64,000 nt of DNA from Luteimicrobium sp042670205 (GCF_042670205.1 NZ_JBHUWD010000020.1:1-64000), one strand, 5' to 3'; shown: positions 23,150 to 33,265, counted from the first letter of the stretch. The notes: generated by a model from the letters alone, not told the origin. Translations and numbers: made by a program.

Positions 23150-23568
23150 CAGCTAGCACCACCCTCGCGCACCACGAAACGGCACTTCATCGGGAGCTTG
23201 TGGATCGCACGGCGCATGGCCTCACGAGCCAGCTCCTCGTCGACACCGGCCAGCTCGAAGACGATGCGTCCGGGCTTGACGTTGGCGACCCACCACTCGG
23301 GGGAACCCTTACCGGAACCCATGCGGGTCTCCGCCGGCTTCTTGGTCAGCGGACGGTCGGGGTAGATGTTGATCCAGACCTTGCCACCACGCTTGATGTG
23401 GCGGGTCATGGCGATACGAGCAGCCTCGATCTGACGGTTGGTGACGTAGGCGGGCTCGAGAGCCTGGATGCCGTAGTCGCCGAACGAGATCGTCGTGCCA
23501 CCCTTGGCAGCGCCGGAGCGCTTCGGGTGGTGCTGCTTGCGGTGCTTGAGCCTGCGGGGGATCAGCAT
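23149..23568 (-). CDS. rplP: 50S ribosomal protein L16
   Basis: A-site finger neighbour, 139 aa. MLIPRRLKHRKQHHPKRSG, RIAMTRHIKRGGKVWINIYPDRPLTKKPAETRMGSGKG and the C-terminal RAIHKLPMKCRFVVREGG are standard. It lies three bases after rpsC and overlaps rpmC by one base. Confidence 0.98.
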   Translation of the reverse strand: MLIPRRLKHRKQHHPKRSGAAKGGTTISFGDYGIQALEPAYVTNRQIEAARIAMTRHIKRGGKVWINIYPDRPLTKKPAETRMGSGKGSPEWWVANVKPGRIVFELAGVDEELAREAMRRAIHKLPMKCRFVVREGGAS

Positions 23569-23571
23569 GAC

Positions 23572-24411
23572 TCAGGCCTCCGTTCCGGACTCGGGGGCCG
23601 ACTCCGTCGCCTCGGCGGGAGCCGAGGAGGCGGCGGGGGCCTCAGCCGCAGCCGGCGCGCCGGCGGCGGGACGGTCGTTACGACGGCCGCCGCGCGGACG
23701 GTCGCCACGCTCGCCGCGGCCACCACGGGCCGGACGGCCGGCGGAGGACGCCTGCTGCGCGGCGAACTCCTTCTCGGTCATGTCGCCCTTGTAGATCCAG
23801 ACCTTCACGCCGATGCGGCCGAAGGTCGTGCGGGCCTCGAAGAAGCCGTAGTCGATGTTCGCGCGGAGCGTGTGCAGCGGCACACGACCCTCGCGGTAGA
23901 ACTCCGACCGGCTCATCTCGGCGCCGCCCAGACGACCCGAGCACTGCACGCGGATGCCCTTCGCGCCGGCGCGCTGCGCGGACTGCATGCCCTTGCGCAT
24001 CGCACGACGGAAGGAGACACGGCTCGCGAGCTGCTCGGCGATGCCCTGCGCGACGAGCTGGGCGTCGATCTCGGGGTTCTTCACCTCGAGGATGTTGAGC
24101 TGGACCTGCTTGCCCGTGAGCTTCTCGAGCTCGCCGCGCAGGCGGTCGGCCTCGGCGCCGCGGCGGCCGATGACGATGCCCGGACGCGCCGTGTGGATGT
24201 CCACGCGGACGCGGTCACGCGTGCGCTCGATCTCGACCTTGGCGATGCCGGCGCGCTCGAGACCCGTGCTCATGAGCTTCCGGATCTTGACGTCCTCCTG
24301 GACGTAGTCGCGGTACCGCTGGCCGGGCTTCGTGCTGTCGGCGAACCAGCGCGACCGGTGGTCGGTGGTGATGCCGAGTCGGTACCCCAGCGGGTGAACC
24401 TTCTGTCCCAC
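23572..24411 (-). CDS. rpsC: 30S ribosomal protein S3 with Arg/Gly- and Ala-rich tail
   Basis: Head protein at the mRNA entry site, with helicase role. The KH domain (IGRRGAEADRLRGELEKLTGK) and the S3 C-terminal domain (GRLGGAEMSRSEFYREGRVPLHTLRANIDYGF) are complete by about residue 210. A tail of about 70 residues follows: first RGGRGERGDRPRGGRRNDR, then alanine- and glutamate-rich. This gives 279 aa against about 233 in E. coli. It overlaps rplV by one base. Confidence 0.97.
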   Translation of the reverse strand: MGQKVHPLGYRLGITTDHRSRWFADSTKPGQRYRDYVQEDVKIRKLMSTGLERAGIAKVEIERTRDRVRVDIHTARPGIVIGRRGAEADRLRGELEKLTGKQVQLNILEVKNPEIDAQLVAQGIAEQLASRVSFRRAMRKGMQSAQRAGAKGIRVQCSGRLGGAEMSRSEFYREGRVPLHTLRANIDYGFFEARTTFGRIGVKVWIYKGDMTEKEFAAQQASSAGRPARGGRGERGDRPRGGRRNDRPAAGAPAAAEAPAASSAPAEATESAPESGTEA

Positions 24412-24782
24412 TATCGGGCCCTTCCCTTCTCGTCGTCACGCGGAGCCACGACCACGGTGATGTGGCTGGTCCGCTTGAGGATCTGGCTCGCACGACCCTG
24501 CGCCCGCGGGCGGAACCGCTTGAGCGTCGGCCCCTCGTCGACGAACGCGGCGGTCACGACGAGCTGCTGCTCGTCGAACGCCTGGCTCGCGCGGTCGGCC
24601 TTCACCCGGGCGTTCGCGATCGCGGACTCCACGACCTTGCGGACCGGCTCGCTCGCGGCCTGCGGCGCGAACTTGAGCACCGCCACGGCCTCGGAGGCCT
24701 GCTTGCCACGGATGAGGTCCACGACGCGCCGGGCCTTCTGGGGCGTGACACGGACGAACCGCGCCTGCGCCTTGGCTTCCAT
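24411..24782 (-). CDS. rplV: 50S ribosomal protein L22
   Basis: Exit-tunnel protein, 123 aa. MEAKAQARFVRVTPQKARRVVDLIRGKQASEAVAVLKF and the beta-hairpin region LKRFRPRAQGRASQILKRTSHITVVV are canonical. Changes in this loop cause macrolide resistance in other bacteria; nothing unusual is seen here. It follows rpsS after 88 bases. Confidence 0.98.
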   Translation of the reverse strand: MEAKAQARFVRVTPQKARRVVDLIRGKQASEAVAVLKFAPQAASEPVRKVVESAIANARVKADRASQAFDEQQLVVTAAFVDEGPTLKRFRPRAQGRASQILKRTSHITVVVAPRDDEKGRAR

Positions 24783-24870
24783 TGCTGTCCTACCTTCTTG
24801 TCTCTCGACGACCGTCAGGTCCGTCGCTGCGCTGTCGCTGCGTCGTCGGGCTGTGCCCGGCGAGCTGCGC

Positions 24871-25152
24871 TCAGCGGCGACGTCCCTTCTTGTCGTCCTT
24901 CACGTGGCCGCGGAACGTGCGCGTGGGCGCGAACTCGCCGAGCTTGTGGCCGACCATCGCCTCGGTGACGAACACCGGGGTGTGCTTGCGACCGTCGTGC
25001 ACGGCAAACGTGTGGCCGAGGAAGTCGGGCGTGATGACCGACCGACGGGACCACGTCTTGATGACGTTCTTGGTCCCCTTCTCGTTCTGCACGTCCACCT
25101 TCTTCTGAAGGTGGTCGTCGACGAAGGGGCCCTTCTTCAGGCTACGAGGCAT
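24871..25152 (-). CDS. rpsS: 30S ribosomal protein S19
   Basis: A 93-aa head protein that contacts S13. MPRSLKKGPFVDDHLQKKVDVQNEKGTKNVIKTWSRRSVITPDFLGHTFAVHDGRKHTPV is nearly invariant. It lies 14 bases after rplB. Confidence 0.98.
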   Translation of the reverse strand: MPRSLKKGPFVDDHLQKKVDVQNEKGTKNVIKTWSRRSVITPDFLGHTFAVHDGRKHTPVFVTEAMVGHKLGEFAPTRTFRGHVKDDKKGRRR

Positions 25153-25166
25153 CTGTCAGGCTCCTA

Positions 25167-26003
<837 letters not shown>

Positions 26004-26035
26004 CGGGGTCTGTCCTCACTTGCCTCTCGTCCGGC

Positions 26036-26326
26036 TCAGCCGAAGATGTCGATCGTGCCCTCGCGGAGGGTGACGATCGCGCGCTTCGTGTCCTTGCGCT
26101 TGCCGATGCCGAACCGCGTGCGACGGGTCTTGCCCTTGCGGTTGATGGTGTTGACCGACGCGACCTTGACCGAGAAGACCTTCTCGATGGCGATCTTGAT
26201 CTCGGTCTTGTTGGCTCGCGGGTCCACGAGGAACGTGTACTTGCCCTCGTCCAGGAGCCCGTAGCTCTTCTCGGAGACGACCGGCGCGATCAGGATGTCG
26301 CGCGGGTCCTTCTGCACGGTGGTCAC
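26036..26326 (-). CDS. rplW: 50S ribosomal protein L23
   Basis: Exit-tunnel rim protein and docking site for trigger factor and SRP, 96 aa. DPRDILIAPVVSEKSYGLLDEGKYTFLVDPRANKTEIKIAIEKVF is canonical. The start is a GTG whose bases overlap the rplD TGA (GTGA). Confidence 0.98.
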   Translation of the reverse strand: MTTVQKDPRDILIAPVVSEKSYGLLDEGKYTFLVDPRANKTEIKIAIEKVFSVKVASVNTINRKGKTRRTRFGIGKRKDTKRAIVTLREGTIDIFG

Positions 26327-27024
26327 TTCTCGGTCTCCTCAGCGTTGTCCGCGGCCTCGGAGCCCGACGCGACGGCCTTCACCGAGCGACCCGTGGCCGG
26401 GCCCGCGAGGAACGCCTCGAGCGCACCCTGGGTGAACACCACGTCGTCCGAGATCAGGACGTCGTACGTGTTGAGCTGATCGGCCGGGAGCAGGTGGACC
26501 TGCTCCGCGTTCCGCAGCGACTTGACCGCGAGGTCGTCGCCGCGCTCGTGCACGACGAGGACGTGGCGGCGGGACGACACGGTCGCGAGCACCGCGACGG
26601 CGGCGCGGGTCGACGGGGCGTCCTCGATGCCGAAGCCGGTCACGACGTGGACGCGGCCCGCACGGGCGCGGTCGGACAGTGCACCGCGCAGCGCGGCGGA
26701 CTTCATCTTCTTGGGCGTCCGCTGGCTGTAGTCGCGCGGGGTCGGGCCGTGAACGACGCCACCCCCGGCGAACTGCGGCGCACGGGTCGAGCCCTGACGG
26801 GCGCGGCCGGTGCCCTTCTGCTTGTACGGCTTGCGGCCACCACCCGAGACCTCGCCACGAGACTTCGTGTCGTGGGTGCCCTGGCGCGCCGCAGCGAGCT
26901 GCGCGACGACGACCTGGTGGATCAGCGGGATGTTGGTCTGGACGTCGAACACCTCGGCAGGGAGGTCGGCGGTGCCGGCCTTCTTGCCCTGCGGGTCCAG
27001 GACGTCGACGGTGAGCGTGGCCAT
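26323..27024 (-). CDS. rplD: 50S ribosomal protein L4
   Basis: Exit-tunnel protein; in E. coli it represses the S10 operon. 233 aa. The tunnel loop (RGEVSGGGRKPYKQKGTGRARQGSTRAPQFAGGGVVHGP) is conserved. A C-terminal tail of roughly 20 residues (VKAVASGSEAADNAEETEK) extends past the usual end. It overlaps rplW by four bases and follows rplC by five. Confidence 0.98.
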   Translation of the reverse strand: MATLTVDVLDPQGKKAGTADLPAEVFDVQTNIPLIHQVVVAQLAAARQGTHDTKSRGEVSGGGRKPYKQKGTGRARQGSTRAPQFAGGGVVHGPTPRDYSQRTPKKMKSAALRGALSDRARAGRVHVVTGFGIEDAPSTRAAVAVLATVSSRRHVLVVHERGDDLAVKSLRNAEQVHLLPADQLNTYDVLISDDVVFTQGALEAFLAGPATGRSVKAVASGSEAADNAEETEK

Positions 27025-27029
27025 GACGG

Positions 27030-27701
27030 TCAGGCCTCCTTCACGGCGCTCTTGGCCGCGGTGCGGACGAGGACGACGCCGCCCTTGGGGCCGGGCACGG
27101 CACCCTTGACGAGCAGCAGGCCCTTCTCGGCGTCGACCTTGTAGACGGTCAGGTTCTGGGTGGTCTGGCGGGCGTGGCCCATGCGACCAGCCATGCGCAG
27201 GCCCTTGAAGACGCGCGACGGGGTCGAGGCCCCACCGATCGAGCCGGGCTTGCGGTGGTTACGGTGCGAACCGTGCGAGGCGCTGACGCCCTTGAAGCCG
27301 TGACGCTTCATGACGCCGGCGGTGCCCTTGCCCTTCGTGGTGCCCACGACGTCGACCAGCTGGCCGGCGTCGAACACCTCGGCGGTGAGCTCCTGGCCGA
27401 GCTCGTACTCGGCGGCGTCCGGCGTCCGGACCTCGGCGACGTGACGGCGCGGCGTGACGCCGGCCTTCTCGAAGTGGCCCTTGAGGGGCTGCGTCACCTT
27501 GCGCGGGTCGATCTGGCCGAAGGCGAGCTGGACGGCGGAGTAGCCGTCAGCGTCCTGCGTCCGGACCTGCGTCACGACGTTCGCCCCGACCTGGACGACG
27601 GTCACGGGCACGAGGCGCCCGTTCTCGTCCCAGGTCTGGGTCATGCCGAGCTTGGTGCCGAGGACGGCCTTGACGGCGCGCTCGTTCTGCTGGGTAGTCA
27701 T
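27030..27701 (-). CDS. rplC: 50S ribosomal protein L3
   Basis: Early assembly protein reaching the peptidyl transferase centre, 223 aa. AVLGTKLGMTQTWDENGRLVPVTVVQVG and the long loop KRHGFKGVSASHGSHRNHRKPGSIGGASTPSRVFKG are standard. It follows rpsJ by 19 bases. Confidence 0.98.
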   Translation of the reverse strand: MTTQQNERAVKAVLGTKLGMTQTWDENGRLVPVTVVQVGANVVTQVRTQDADGYSAVQLAFGQIDPRKVTQPLKGHFEKAGVTPRRHVAEVRTPDAAEYELGQELTAEVFDAGQLVDVVGTTKGKGTAGVMKRHGFKGVSASHGSHRNHRKPGSIGGASTPSRVFKGLRMAGRMGHARQTTQNLTVYKVDAEKGLLLVKGAVPGPKGGVVLVRTAAKSAVKEA

Positions 27702-27720
27702 TGTCGTCTCCTCCCCAGCC

Positions 27721-28029
27721 TCAGAGCTTGATCTCGATGTTCACGTCCGCAGGCAGGTCGAGACGCATGAGCGAGTCGACGGCCTTCGGCGTGGGGTCGA
27801 TGATGTCGATGAGCCGCTTGTGCGTGCGCATCTCGAAGTGCTCGCGGCTGTCCTTGTACTTGTGAGGCGACCGGATCACGACGAACACGTTCTTCTCGGT
27901 CGGCAGCGGCACCGGACCCACGACCGTCGCACCAGCGCGGGTCACCGTGTCGACGATCTTGCGCGCCGAACTGTCGATGACCTCGTGGTCGTAGGACTTG
28001 AGCCGGATGCGGATCTTCTGTCCCGCCAT
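27721..28029 (-). CDS. rpsJ: 30S ribosomal protein S10
   Basis: A 102-aa head protein that also acts in antitermination with NusB. MAGQKIRIRLKSYDHEVIDSSARKIVDTVTRAGATVVGPVPLPTEK is canonical. The ATG at 28029 was chosen; an open frame runs 88 codons further upstream without homology. It is the first gene of the S10 cluster, with a leader of about 320 bases after the candidate promoter at 28353-28383. Confidence 0.98.
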   Translation of the reverse strand: MAGQKIRIRLKSYDHEVIDSSARKIVDTVTRAGATVVGPVPLPTEKNVFVVIRSPHKYKDSREHFEMRTHKRLIDIIDPTPKAVDSLMRLDLPADVNIEIKL

Positions 28030-28352
28030 GGCGTCGTCTGACTCTCTCTCTCGAACCGCTATGTCTGTCCGACCCCCGCGCTCGGGCGTGTCGCTTTGTG
28101 CGACGCGCCTCGGCGCATACCACCCGGGTACCGGGGCCGTGGTTTGCGGGAGCCACGCTCCCCCGGGCTCAGGCCCAGGGCTGCGACGACGTCCCTCAAC
28201 GTGCGCTCGCCTGCTCGAAACATGTGTTCCACGGGGCTCGATCTGCATCGTCCAGCAGAGTCGACGCCCGGCCGGCCCCGAAGGACCTGGCACCGCGGTT
28301 CAACACACTGTTCGATACATGAAGGAGCGCACCTGTAACAGGCAACTTGACT

Positions 28353-28383
28353 AGTCTGCCATACGGACCGCCGTCGACGCCAA
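28353..28383 (-). promoter_or_regulatory. Candidate promoter of the S10 operon
   Basis: Minus strand: TTGGCG (28378-28383) and CAGACT (28353-28358) with a long 19-base spacer. CAGACT differs at one base from the TAGACT of the rpsL promoter. Local AT content is also higher here than in the rest of the gap. Confidence 0.4.
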
Positions 28384-28408
28384 TCCGCGTCGCGAGAGTC
28401 CGTCGGCG

Positions 28409-28450
28409 CACGAGGGCCCCGACACCCTGACGGGTGCCGGGGCCCTCGTG
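28409..28450 (-). terminator. Terminator of the str operon after tuf
   Basis: A 19-bp stem with one mismatch (28409-28427 with 28432-28450, loop tgac), 47 bases past the tuf stop codon. Confidence 0.85.
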
Positions 28451-28497
28451 GAACCACCGGGTGCGCGGGACGAGCCCGCACGGCGGGTCAGGTCAGA

Positions 28498-29694
28498 TCA
28501 CTTGATGATCTTCGTGACACGGCCCGAGCCCACGGTGCGGCCACCCTCACGGATGGCGAAGCCGAGGCCCTCCTCCATGGCGATCGGCTGGATCAGCTCG
28601 ACCGTCATCTCGGTGTTGTCGCCGGGCATGACCATCTCGGTGCCCTCGGGCAGCGTGATGACGCCGGTGACGTCCGTGGTCCGGAAGTAGAACTGCGGAC
28701 GGTAGTTCGAGTAGAACGGGTTGTGACGGCCGCCCTCGTCCTTGCCCAGGATGTAGACCTGAGCCTCGAAGTTCGTGTGCGGGGTGATCGAACCCGGCTT
28801 CACGACGACCTGGCCGCGCTCGACGTCCTCGCGCTTGATGCCGCGGAGCAGGAGGCCGGTGTTGTCGCCGGCCTGCGCCTCGTCCATCTGCTTGTGGAAC
28901 GTCTCGATACCGGTGACCGTCGTCTTCTGCGGGGTGCGGATACCGACGATCTCGACCTCGGAGTTGATGGCGAGCGTGCCACGCTCGACCTTGCCGGTGA
29001 CGACGGTGCCACGACCGGTGATCGTGAAGACGTCCTCGATCGGCATGAGGAAGGGCTTGTCGAGCTCGCGGACGGGCTCGGGGACGTTCTCGTCCACGGC
29101 CTCCATGAGCTCGAGCACCTTGGCGGTCCACTCGGGGTCGCCCTCGAGCGCCTTCAGGCCGGAGACGCGCACGACCGGCGCGTCGTCGCCGTCGAAGCCC
29201 TGCGAGGAGAGGAGCTCACGGACCTCCATCTCGACGAGCTCGAGGATCTCCTCGTCGTCGACCATGTCGGACTTGTTGAGCGCCACGAGCAGGTAGGGAA
29301 CGCCGACCTGGCGGGCGAGCAGGACGTGCTCACGCGTCTGGGCCATCGGGCCGTCGGTCGCGGCGACCACCAGGATCGCGCCGTCCATCTGGGCGGCACC
29401 GGTGATCATGTTCTTGATGTAGTCGGCGTGACCCGGGGCGTCGACGTGCGCGTAGTGGCGCGCCGGCGTCTCGTACTCGATGTGCGCGATGTTGATCGTG
29501 ATACCGCGCTGCTTCTCCTCGGGAGCCGCGTCGATCTCGTCGAAGTTGCGCTGCACGTTCGCCGGCAGGTCCGGGTACGTGTCCGCGAGCGTCTTCGAGA
29601 TGGCCGCCGTCAGCGTGGTCTTGCCGTGGTCGACGTGACCGATCGTGCCGATGTTGACGTGCGGCTTGGTCCGCTCGAACTTGGCCTTAGCCAC
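28498..29694 (-). CDS. tuf: Translation elongation factor Tu
   Basis: Delivers aminoacyl-tRNA to the ribosome. The 398-aa protein starts at GTG 29694 (VAKAKFERTKPHVNIGTIGHVDHGKTTL). An open frame continues 81 codons upstream across the fusA-tuf gap without homology. G-motifs GHVDHGKT, DAPGHADY and NKSDMVDDEE are intact, followed by the two beta-barrel domains. It is the last gene of the rpsL-rpsG-fusA-tuf unit and is followed by a strong terminator. Confidence 0.99.
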   Translation of the reverse strand: MAKAKFERTKPHVNIGTIGHVDHGKTTLTAAISKTLADTYPDLPANVQRNFDEIDAAPEEKQRGITINIAHIEYETPARHYAHVDAPGHADYIKNMITGAAQMDGAILVVAATDGPMAQTREHVLLARQVGVPYLLVALNKSDMVDDEEILELVEMEVRELLSSQGFDGDDAPVVRVSGLKALEGDPEWTAKVLELMEAVDENVPEPVRELDKPFLMPIEDVFTITGRGTVVTGKVERGTLAINSEVEIVGIRTPQKTTVTGIETFHKQMDEAQAGDNTGLLLRGIKREDVERGQVVVKPGSITPHTNFEAQVYILGKDEGGRHNPFYSNYRPQFYFRTTDVTGVITLPEGTEMVMPGDNTEMTVELIQPIAMEEGLGFAIREGGRTVGSGRVTKIIK

Positions 29695-29782
29695 TGGGGT
29701 CCTCCTGGGACTCGGGGTAGGTGCGCCGGAGCGCGTCGCTACAGGTTGATGTGGTGATTCTAGGTGGTCGACCTGTGGGGAC

Positions 29783-31900
29783 TCACTCGCCCCGGGTCTT
29801 CTTGATGATCTCGTCCGCGACGTTCCGAGGAACCTCGGCGTAGCTGTCGAACTGCATCGAGTACACCGCGCGGCCCTGCGTCTTGGAACGCAGGTCGCCG
29901 ATGTAGCCGAACATCTCCGACAGCGGCACCTGGGCACGGACGACCTTGACGCCGGTGGCGTCCTCCATCGACTGGATCATGCCTCGACGGGAGTTGATGT
30001 CGCCGATGACGTCGCCCATGTACTCCTCGGGCGTGCGCACCTCGACGGCCATGATCGGCTCGAGCAGAGCCGGGTCCGCCCGCTTGACGCCCTCCTTGAG
30101 GACCATCGAGCCGGCGATCTTGAACGCCATCTCGGACGAGTCGACCTCGTGGTAGGCGCCGTCGAGCAGCGTGGCCTTGACGCCCACGAGCGGGAAGCCC
30201 GCGAGGACACCCTGCTGCAGCGCGGACTGGATGCCGGCGTCGACGGAGGGGATGTACTCGCGCGGGATGCGACCACCGGTCACGGCGTTGTTGAACTCGT
30301 AGAGCTCGCCCTCGGCCGTGTCGAGCGGCTCGAAGGTCACCTGGACCTTGGCGAACTGACCCGAACCACCGGTCTGCTTCTTGTGCGTGTAGTCGACCTT
30401 CTCCACCGTGCGGCGGATGGTCTCGCGGTACGCGACCTGCGGCTTGCCGACGTTCGCCTCGACCTTGAACTCGCGACGCATGCGGTCGACGAGGATGTCG
30501 AGGTGGAGCTCGCCCATGCCGCCGATGACGGTCTGGCCGGTCTCGTCGTCCAGGCGGACGCGGAACGTCGGGTCCTCCTCGGCGAGCTTCTGGATCGCCG
30601 TGGAGAGCTTCTCCTGGTCGGCCTTCGTCTTCGGCTCGATGGCCACGTCGATGACCGGCTCGGGGAACGTCATCGACTCGAGGATGACCTGCGCGTTCGG
30701 GTCGGACAGGGTGTCACCGGTGGTGACGTCCTTGAGACCGATGAACGCGTAGATGTGACCCGCGGTCGCCTCGTCGACAGGGTTCTCCTTGTTGGCGTGC
30801 ATCTGGAAGATCTTCCCGATGCGCTCCTTCTTGCCCTTGGTCGAGTTCACGACCTGGGCGCCCTGCGACACGTGGCCCGAGTAGACCCGGATGAACGTGA
30901 GCTTGCCGAAGAACGGGTGCGCGGCGATCTTGAACGCGAGGGCCGAGAACGGCTCGGTCGCGTCCGCGTGACGCTCGACGACGACCTCGGGGTCCTTGAC
31001 GTCGTGGCCCTGGATGGCCGGGACGTCGAGGGGCGACGGGAGGTAGTCGACGACGGCGTCGAGCATGGGCTGGACGCCCTTGTTCTTGAACGCCGAGCCG
31101 CACAGCACGGGGAACGCCTCGCCGGCGATGGTGAGCTTGCGGATGCCGGCCTTGATCTCGGCGACCGTGAGCTCCTCGCCACCGAGGAACTTCTCGAGCA
31201 GCTCGTCGTCGGTCTCGGCGACGGCCTCCAGGAGCTCCGAGCGGTACTGCTCGGCCTTCTCCGCGAGGTCGGCCGGGATCTCCTCGATGTCGTACTTCGC
31301 GCCCATCTGGGTCTCGCCGCGCCACACGAGCGCGCGCATCTCGACCAGGTCGACGACGCCGATGAAGTCGTTCTCCGAACCGATCGGGAGCTGGATGACC
31401 AGCGGCTTCGCCTTGAGGCGGTTGATGATCGTGTCGACGGTGAAGTAGAAGTCCGCGCCGAGCTTGTCCATCTTGTTGACGAAGCAGATGCGCGGGACCT
31501 CGTACTTGTCCGCCTGACGCCACACCGTCTCGGACTGGGGCTCCACGCCCTCCTTGCCGTCGAAGACCGCGACCGCGCCGTCGAGGACGCGCAGCGAGCG
31601 CTCGACCTCGACCGTGAAGTCCACGTGACCCGGCGTGTCGATGACGTTGATCTGCGTCTCGTTCGCCTTGCCCTTGTTCCAGAACGCGGTCACAGCAGCA
31701 GACGTGATCGTGATGCCACGCTCCTGCTCCTGCTCCATCCAGTCGGTCGTGGACGCGCCGTCGTGCGTCTCGCCGATCTTGTAGTTGACGCCCGTGTAGT
31801 ACAGGATCCGCTCGGTCGTCGTCGTCTTCCCGGCATCGATGTGGGCCATGATGCCGATGTTGCGGACCTTCTTCAGGTCGGTCAGCACGTCAAGTGCCAC
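29783..31900 (-). CDS. fusA: Translation elongation factor G
   Basis: Translocation GTPase, 705 aa. It has the GTP motifs AHIDAGKTTTTERIL, DTPGHVDF and NKMDKLGADF and the C-terminal EF-G domains IV-V (SMQFDSYAEVPRNVADEIIKKTRGE). The start is GTG at 31900. It lies 105 bases after rpsG, in a gap with a GC-rich inverted segment, and 88 bases before tuf. Confidence 0.99.
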   Translation of the reverse strand: MALDVLTDLKKVRNIGIMAHIDAGKTTTTERILYYTGVNYKIGETHDGASTTDWMEQEQERGITITSAAVTAFWNKGKANETQINVIDTPGHVDFTVEVERSLRVLDGAVAVFDGKEGVEPQSETVWRQADKYEVPRICFVNKMDKLGADFYFTVDTIINRLKAKPLVIQLPIGSENDFIGVVDLVEMRALVWRGETQMGAKYDIEEIPADLAEKAEQYRSELLEAVAETDDELLEKFLGGEELTVAEIKAGIRKLTIAGEAFPVLCGSAFKNKGVQPMLDAVVDYLPSPLDVPAIQGHDVKDPEVVVERHADATEPFSALAFKIAAHPFFGKLTFIRVYSGHVSQGAQVVNSTKGKKERIGKIFQMHANKENPVDEATAGHIYAFIGLKDVTTGDTLSDPNAQVILESMTFPEPVIDVAIEPKTKADQEKLSTAIQKLAEEDPTFRVRLDDETGQTVIGGMGELHLDILVDRMRREFKVEANVGKPQVAYRETIRRTVEKVDYTHKKQTGGSGQFAKVQVTFEPLDTAEGELYEFNNAVTGGRIPREYIPSVDAGIQSALQQGVLAGFPLVGVKATLLDGAYHEVDSSEMAFKIAGSMVLKEGVKRADPALLEPIMAVEVRTPEEYMGDVIGDINSRRGMIQSMEDATGVKVVRAQVPLSEMFGYIGDLRSKTQGRAVYSMQFDSYAEVPRNVADEIIKKTRGE

Positions 31901-32005
31901 GGTGGTGAACCCCTTGTCAGGTGGGAGGGTGGGGCGCCCGGGAAAGGGCAGGAGCGGGGAGCGGCGCCGCCGGCCCCGGGTTCTCCGGGACCGGCAGCGA
32001 CCGGC

Positions 32006-32476
32006 TCACCAGCGGTAGTGCGCGAAGGCCTTGTTCGAGTCGGCCATCTTGTGCATGTCCTCGCGGCGCTTGACCGCGGCACCGAGGCCGTTCGAGGCGT
32101 CGAGGATCTCGTTCGTCAGACGCTCGGTCATCGTCTTCTCGCGGCGAGCGCGCGAGTAGTCGGTGAGCCAGCGCAGCGCGAGCGTGGTGGCACGCGCAGG
32201 ACGGACCTCGATCGGCACCTGGTAGGTCGCACCGCCGACGCGGCGGGACTTGACCTCGAGGGCCGGGCGGACGTTGTCGAGCGCGCGCTTGAGCACGACG
32301 ACGGGGTCCTGGTCGGTCTTCGCCCGGACGCCCTCGAGGGCGCCGTAGACGATGGCCTCGGCGGTCGACTTCTTGCCGTCGCGCAGGACCTTGTTGACGA
32401 GCTGGGTGACGATGGGCGACCCGTAGACGGGGTCGACGACGAGCGGCCGCTTGGGGGCCGGACCCTTACGAGGCAT
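32006..32476 (-). CDS. rpsG: 30S ribosomal protein S7
   Basis: Primary assembly protein of the 30S head, 156 aa; in E. coli it represses the str operon. MPRKGPAPKRPLVVDPVYGSPIVTQLVNKVLRDGKKSTAE and the C-terminal EDMHKMADSNKAFAHYRW are canonical. The ATG overlaps the rpsL stop by one base (TGATG). Confidence 0.98.
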   Translation of the reverse strand: MPRKGPAPKRPLVVDPVYGSPIVTQLVNKVLRDGKKSTAEAIVYGALEGVRAKTDQDPVVVLKRALDNVRPALEVKSRRVGGATYQVPIEVRPARATTLALRWLTDYSRARREKTMTERLTNEILDASNGLGAAVKRREDMHKMADSNKAFAHYRW

Positions 32477-32850
32477 CAGGCCTTCTCCTTCTTCGCGCCG
32501 TAGCGGCTGCGCGCCTGCTTGCGGTTCTTCACGCCCTGCGTGTCGAGCGCACCGCGCACGATCTTGTAACGGACACCCGGGAGGTCCTTCACACGGCCGC
32601 CGCGGACGAGCACGATCGAGTGCTCCTGCAGGTTGTGGCCGACGCCGGGGATGTACGCCGTGACCTCGATGCCCGAGGACAGCTTGACGCGCGCGACCTT
32701 GCGGAGCGCGGAGTTCGGCTTCTTCGGGGTGGTGGTGTACACGCGGGTGCACACACCGCGGCGCTGGGGCGAACCCTTGAGCGCGGGCGTCTTGGACTTC
32801 GACGCCTTCGATGTCCGCCCCTTGCGGACGAGCTGCTGGATCGTAGGCAC
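32476..32850 (-). CDS. rpsL: 30S ribosomal protein S12
   Basis: Decoding-centre protein, 124 aa. The start is GTG at 32850 (VPTIQQLVRKGR). KTPALKGSPQRRGVCTRVYTTTPKKPNSALRKVARVKL and GVRYKIVRGALDTQGVKNRKQARSRYGAKKEK are present. The streptomycin-relevant lysines (PKKPN and GHNLQE context regions) look wild type. It heads the str operon after the clear promoter at 33163-33191. Confidence 0.98.
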   Translation of the reverse strand: MPTIQQLVRKGRTSKASKSKTPALKGSPQRRGVCTRVYTTTPKKPNSALRKVARVKLSSGIEVTAYIPGVGHNLQEHSIVLVRGGRVKDLPGVRYKIVRGALDTQGVKNRKQARSRYGAKKEKA

Positions 32851-33162
32851 TACGTCTCCGTGTCTTCTCGAGCTGCTCGAGGCGGCTGCCTCGACAGTGG
32901 TCTGTGTCTGGGGCGCCGGCAGCAAGAGGCGCCAGCAGCACCTCAGGTGCTGCTACAGCCACTTTCCACCGGCCCGATGGTCCGTCCGCGGCGGCCCTGG
33001 AGGGCCCGCAGAGCGGTTCGCCCGCGCGCTCACATCAGGCCCAGATCCGAGTGGGCACCGGGCGCCGCCGACGAGGTCGGCGAGGGGATCCGGACGACGC
33101 GAGGTCGTCCCGGTCGTCCCGGTGCATCAGAGCAGGCCCGACGGCGCGGGCAACAGTCGTCA

Positions 33163-33191
33163 AGTCTACGTGGGCGCGCGAGCCCCGTCAA
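33163..33191 (-). promoter_or_regulatory. Promoter of the str operon (rpsL)
   Basis: Minus strand: TTGACG (33186-33191), 17-base spacer, TAGACT (33163-33168). This is the best sigma-A-type promoter in the window. Confidence 0.8.
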
Positions 33192-33265
33192 AGAGCGGGA
33201 GACCCTACCCGACGGGAGCCGCCGCGCGCGCCGTCGTCCAGAGCCCGGAAGGGGCGCCGGACACG

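Larger units (their letters stand above)
28030..28497. other. Intergenic region between tuf and the S10 cluster
   Basis: 468 bases without a gene. On the minus strand it holds the tuf terminator (28409-28450), then the candidate S10 promoter (28353-28383), then a leader of roughly 320 bases with several GC-rich inverted segments. That leader could house S10-operon autoregulation, but no specific structure is recognised by eye. Confidence 0.6.
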
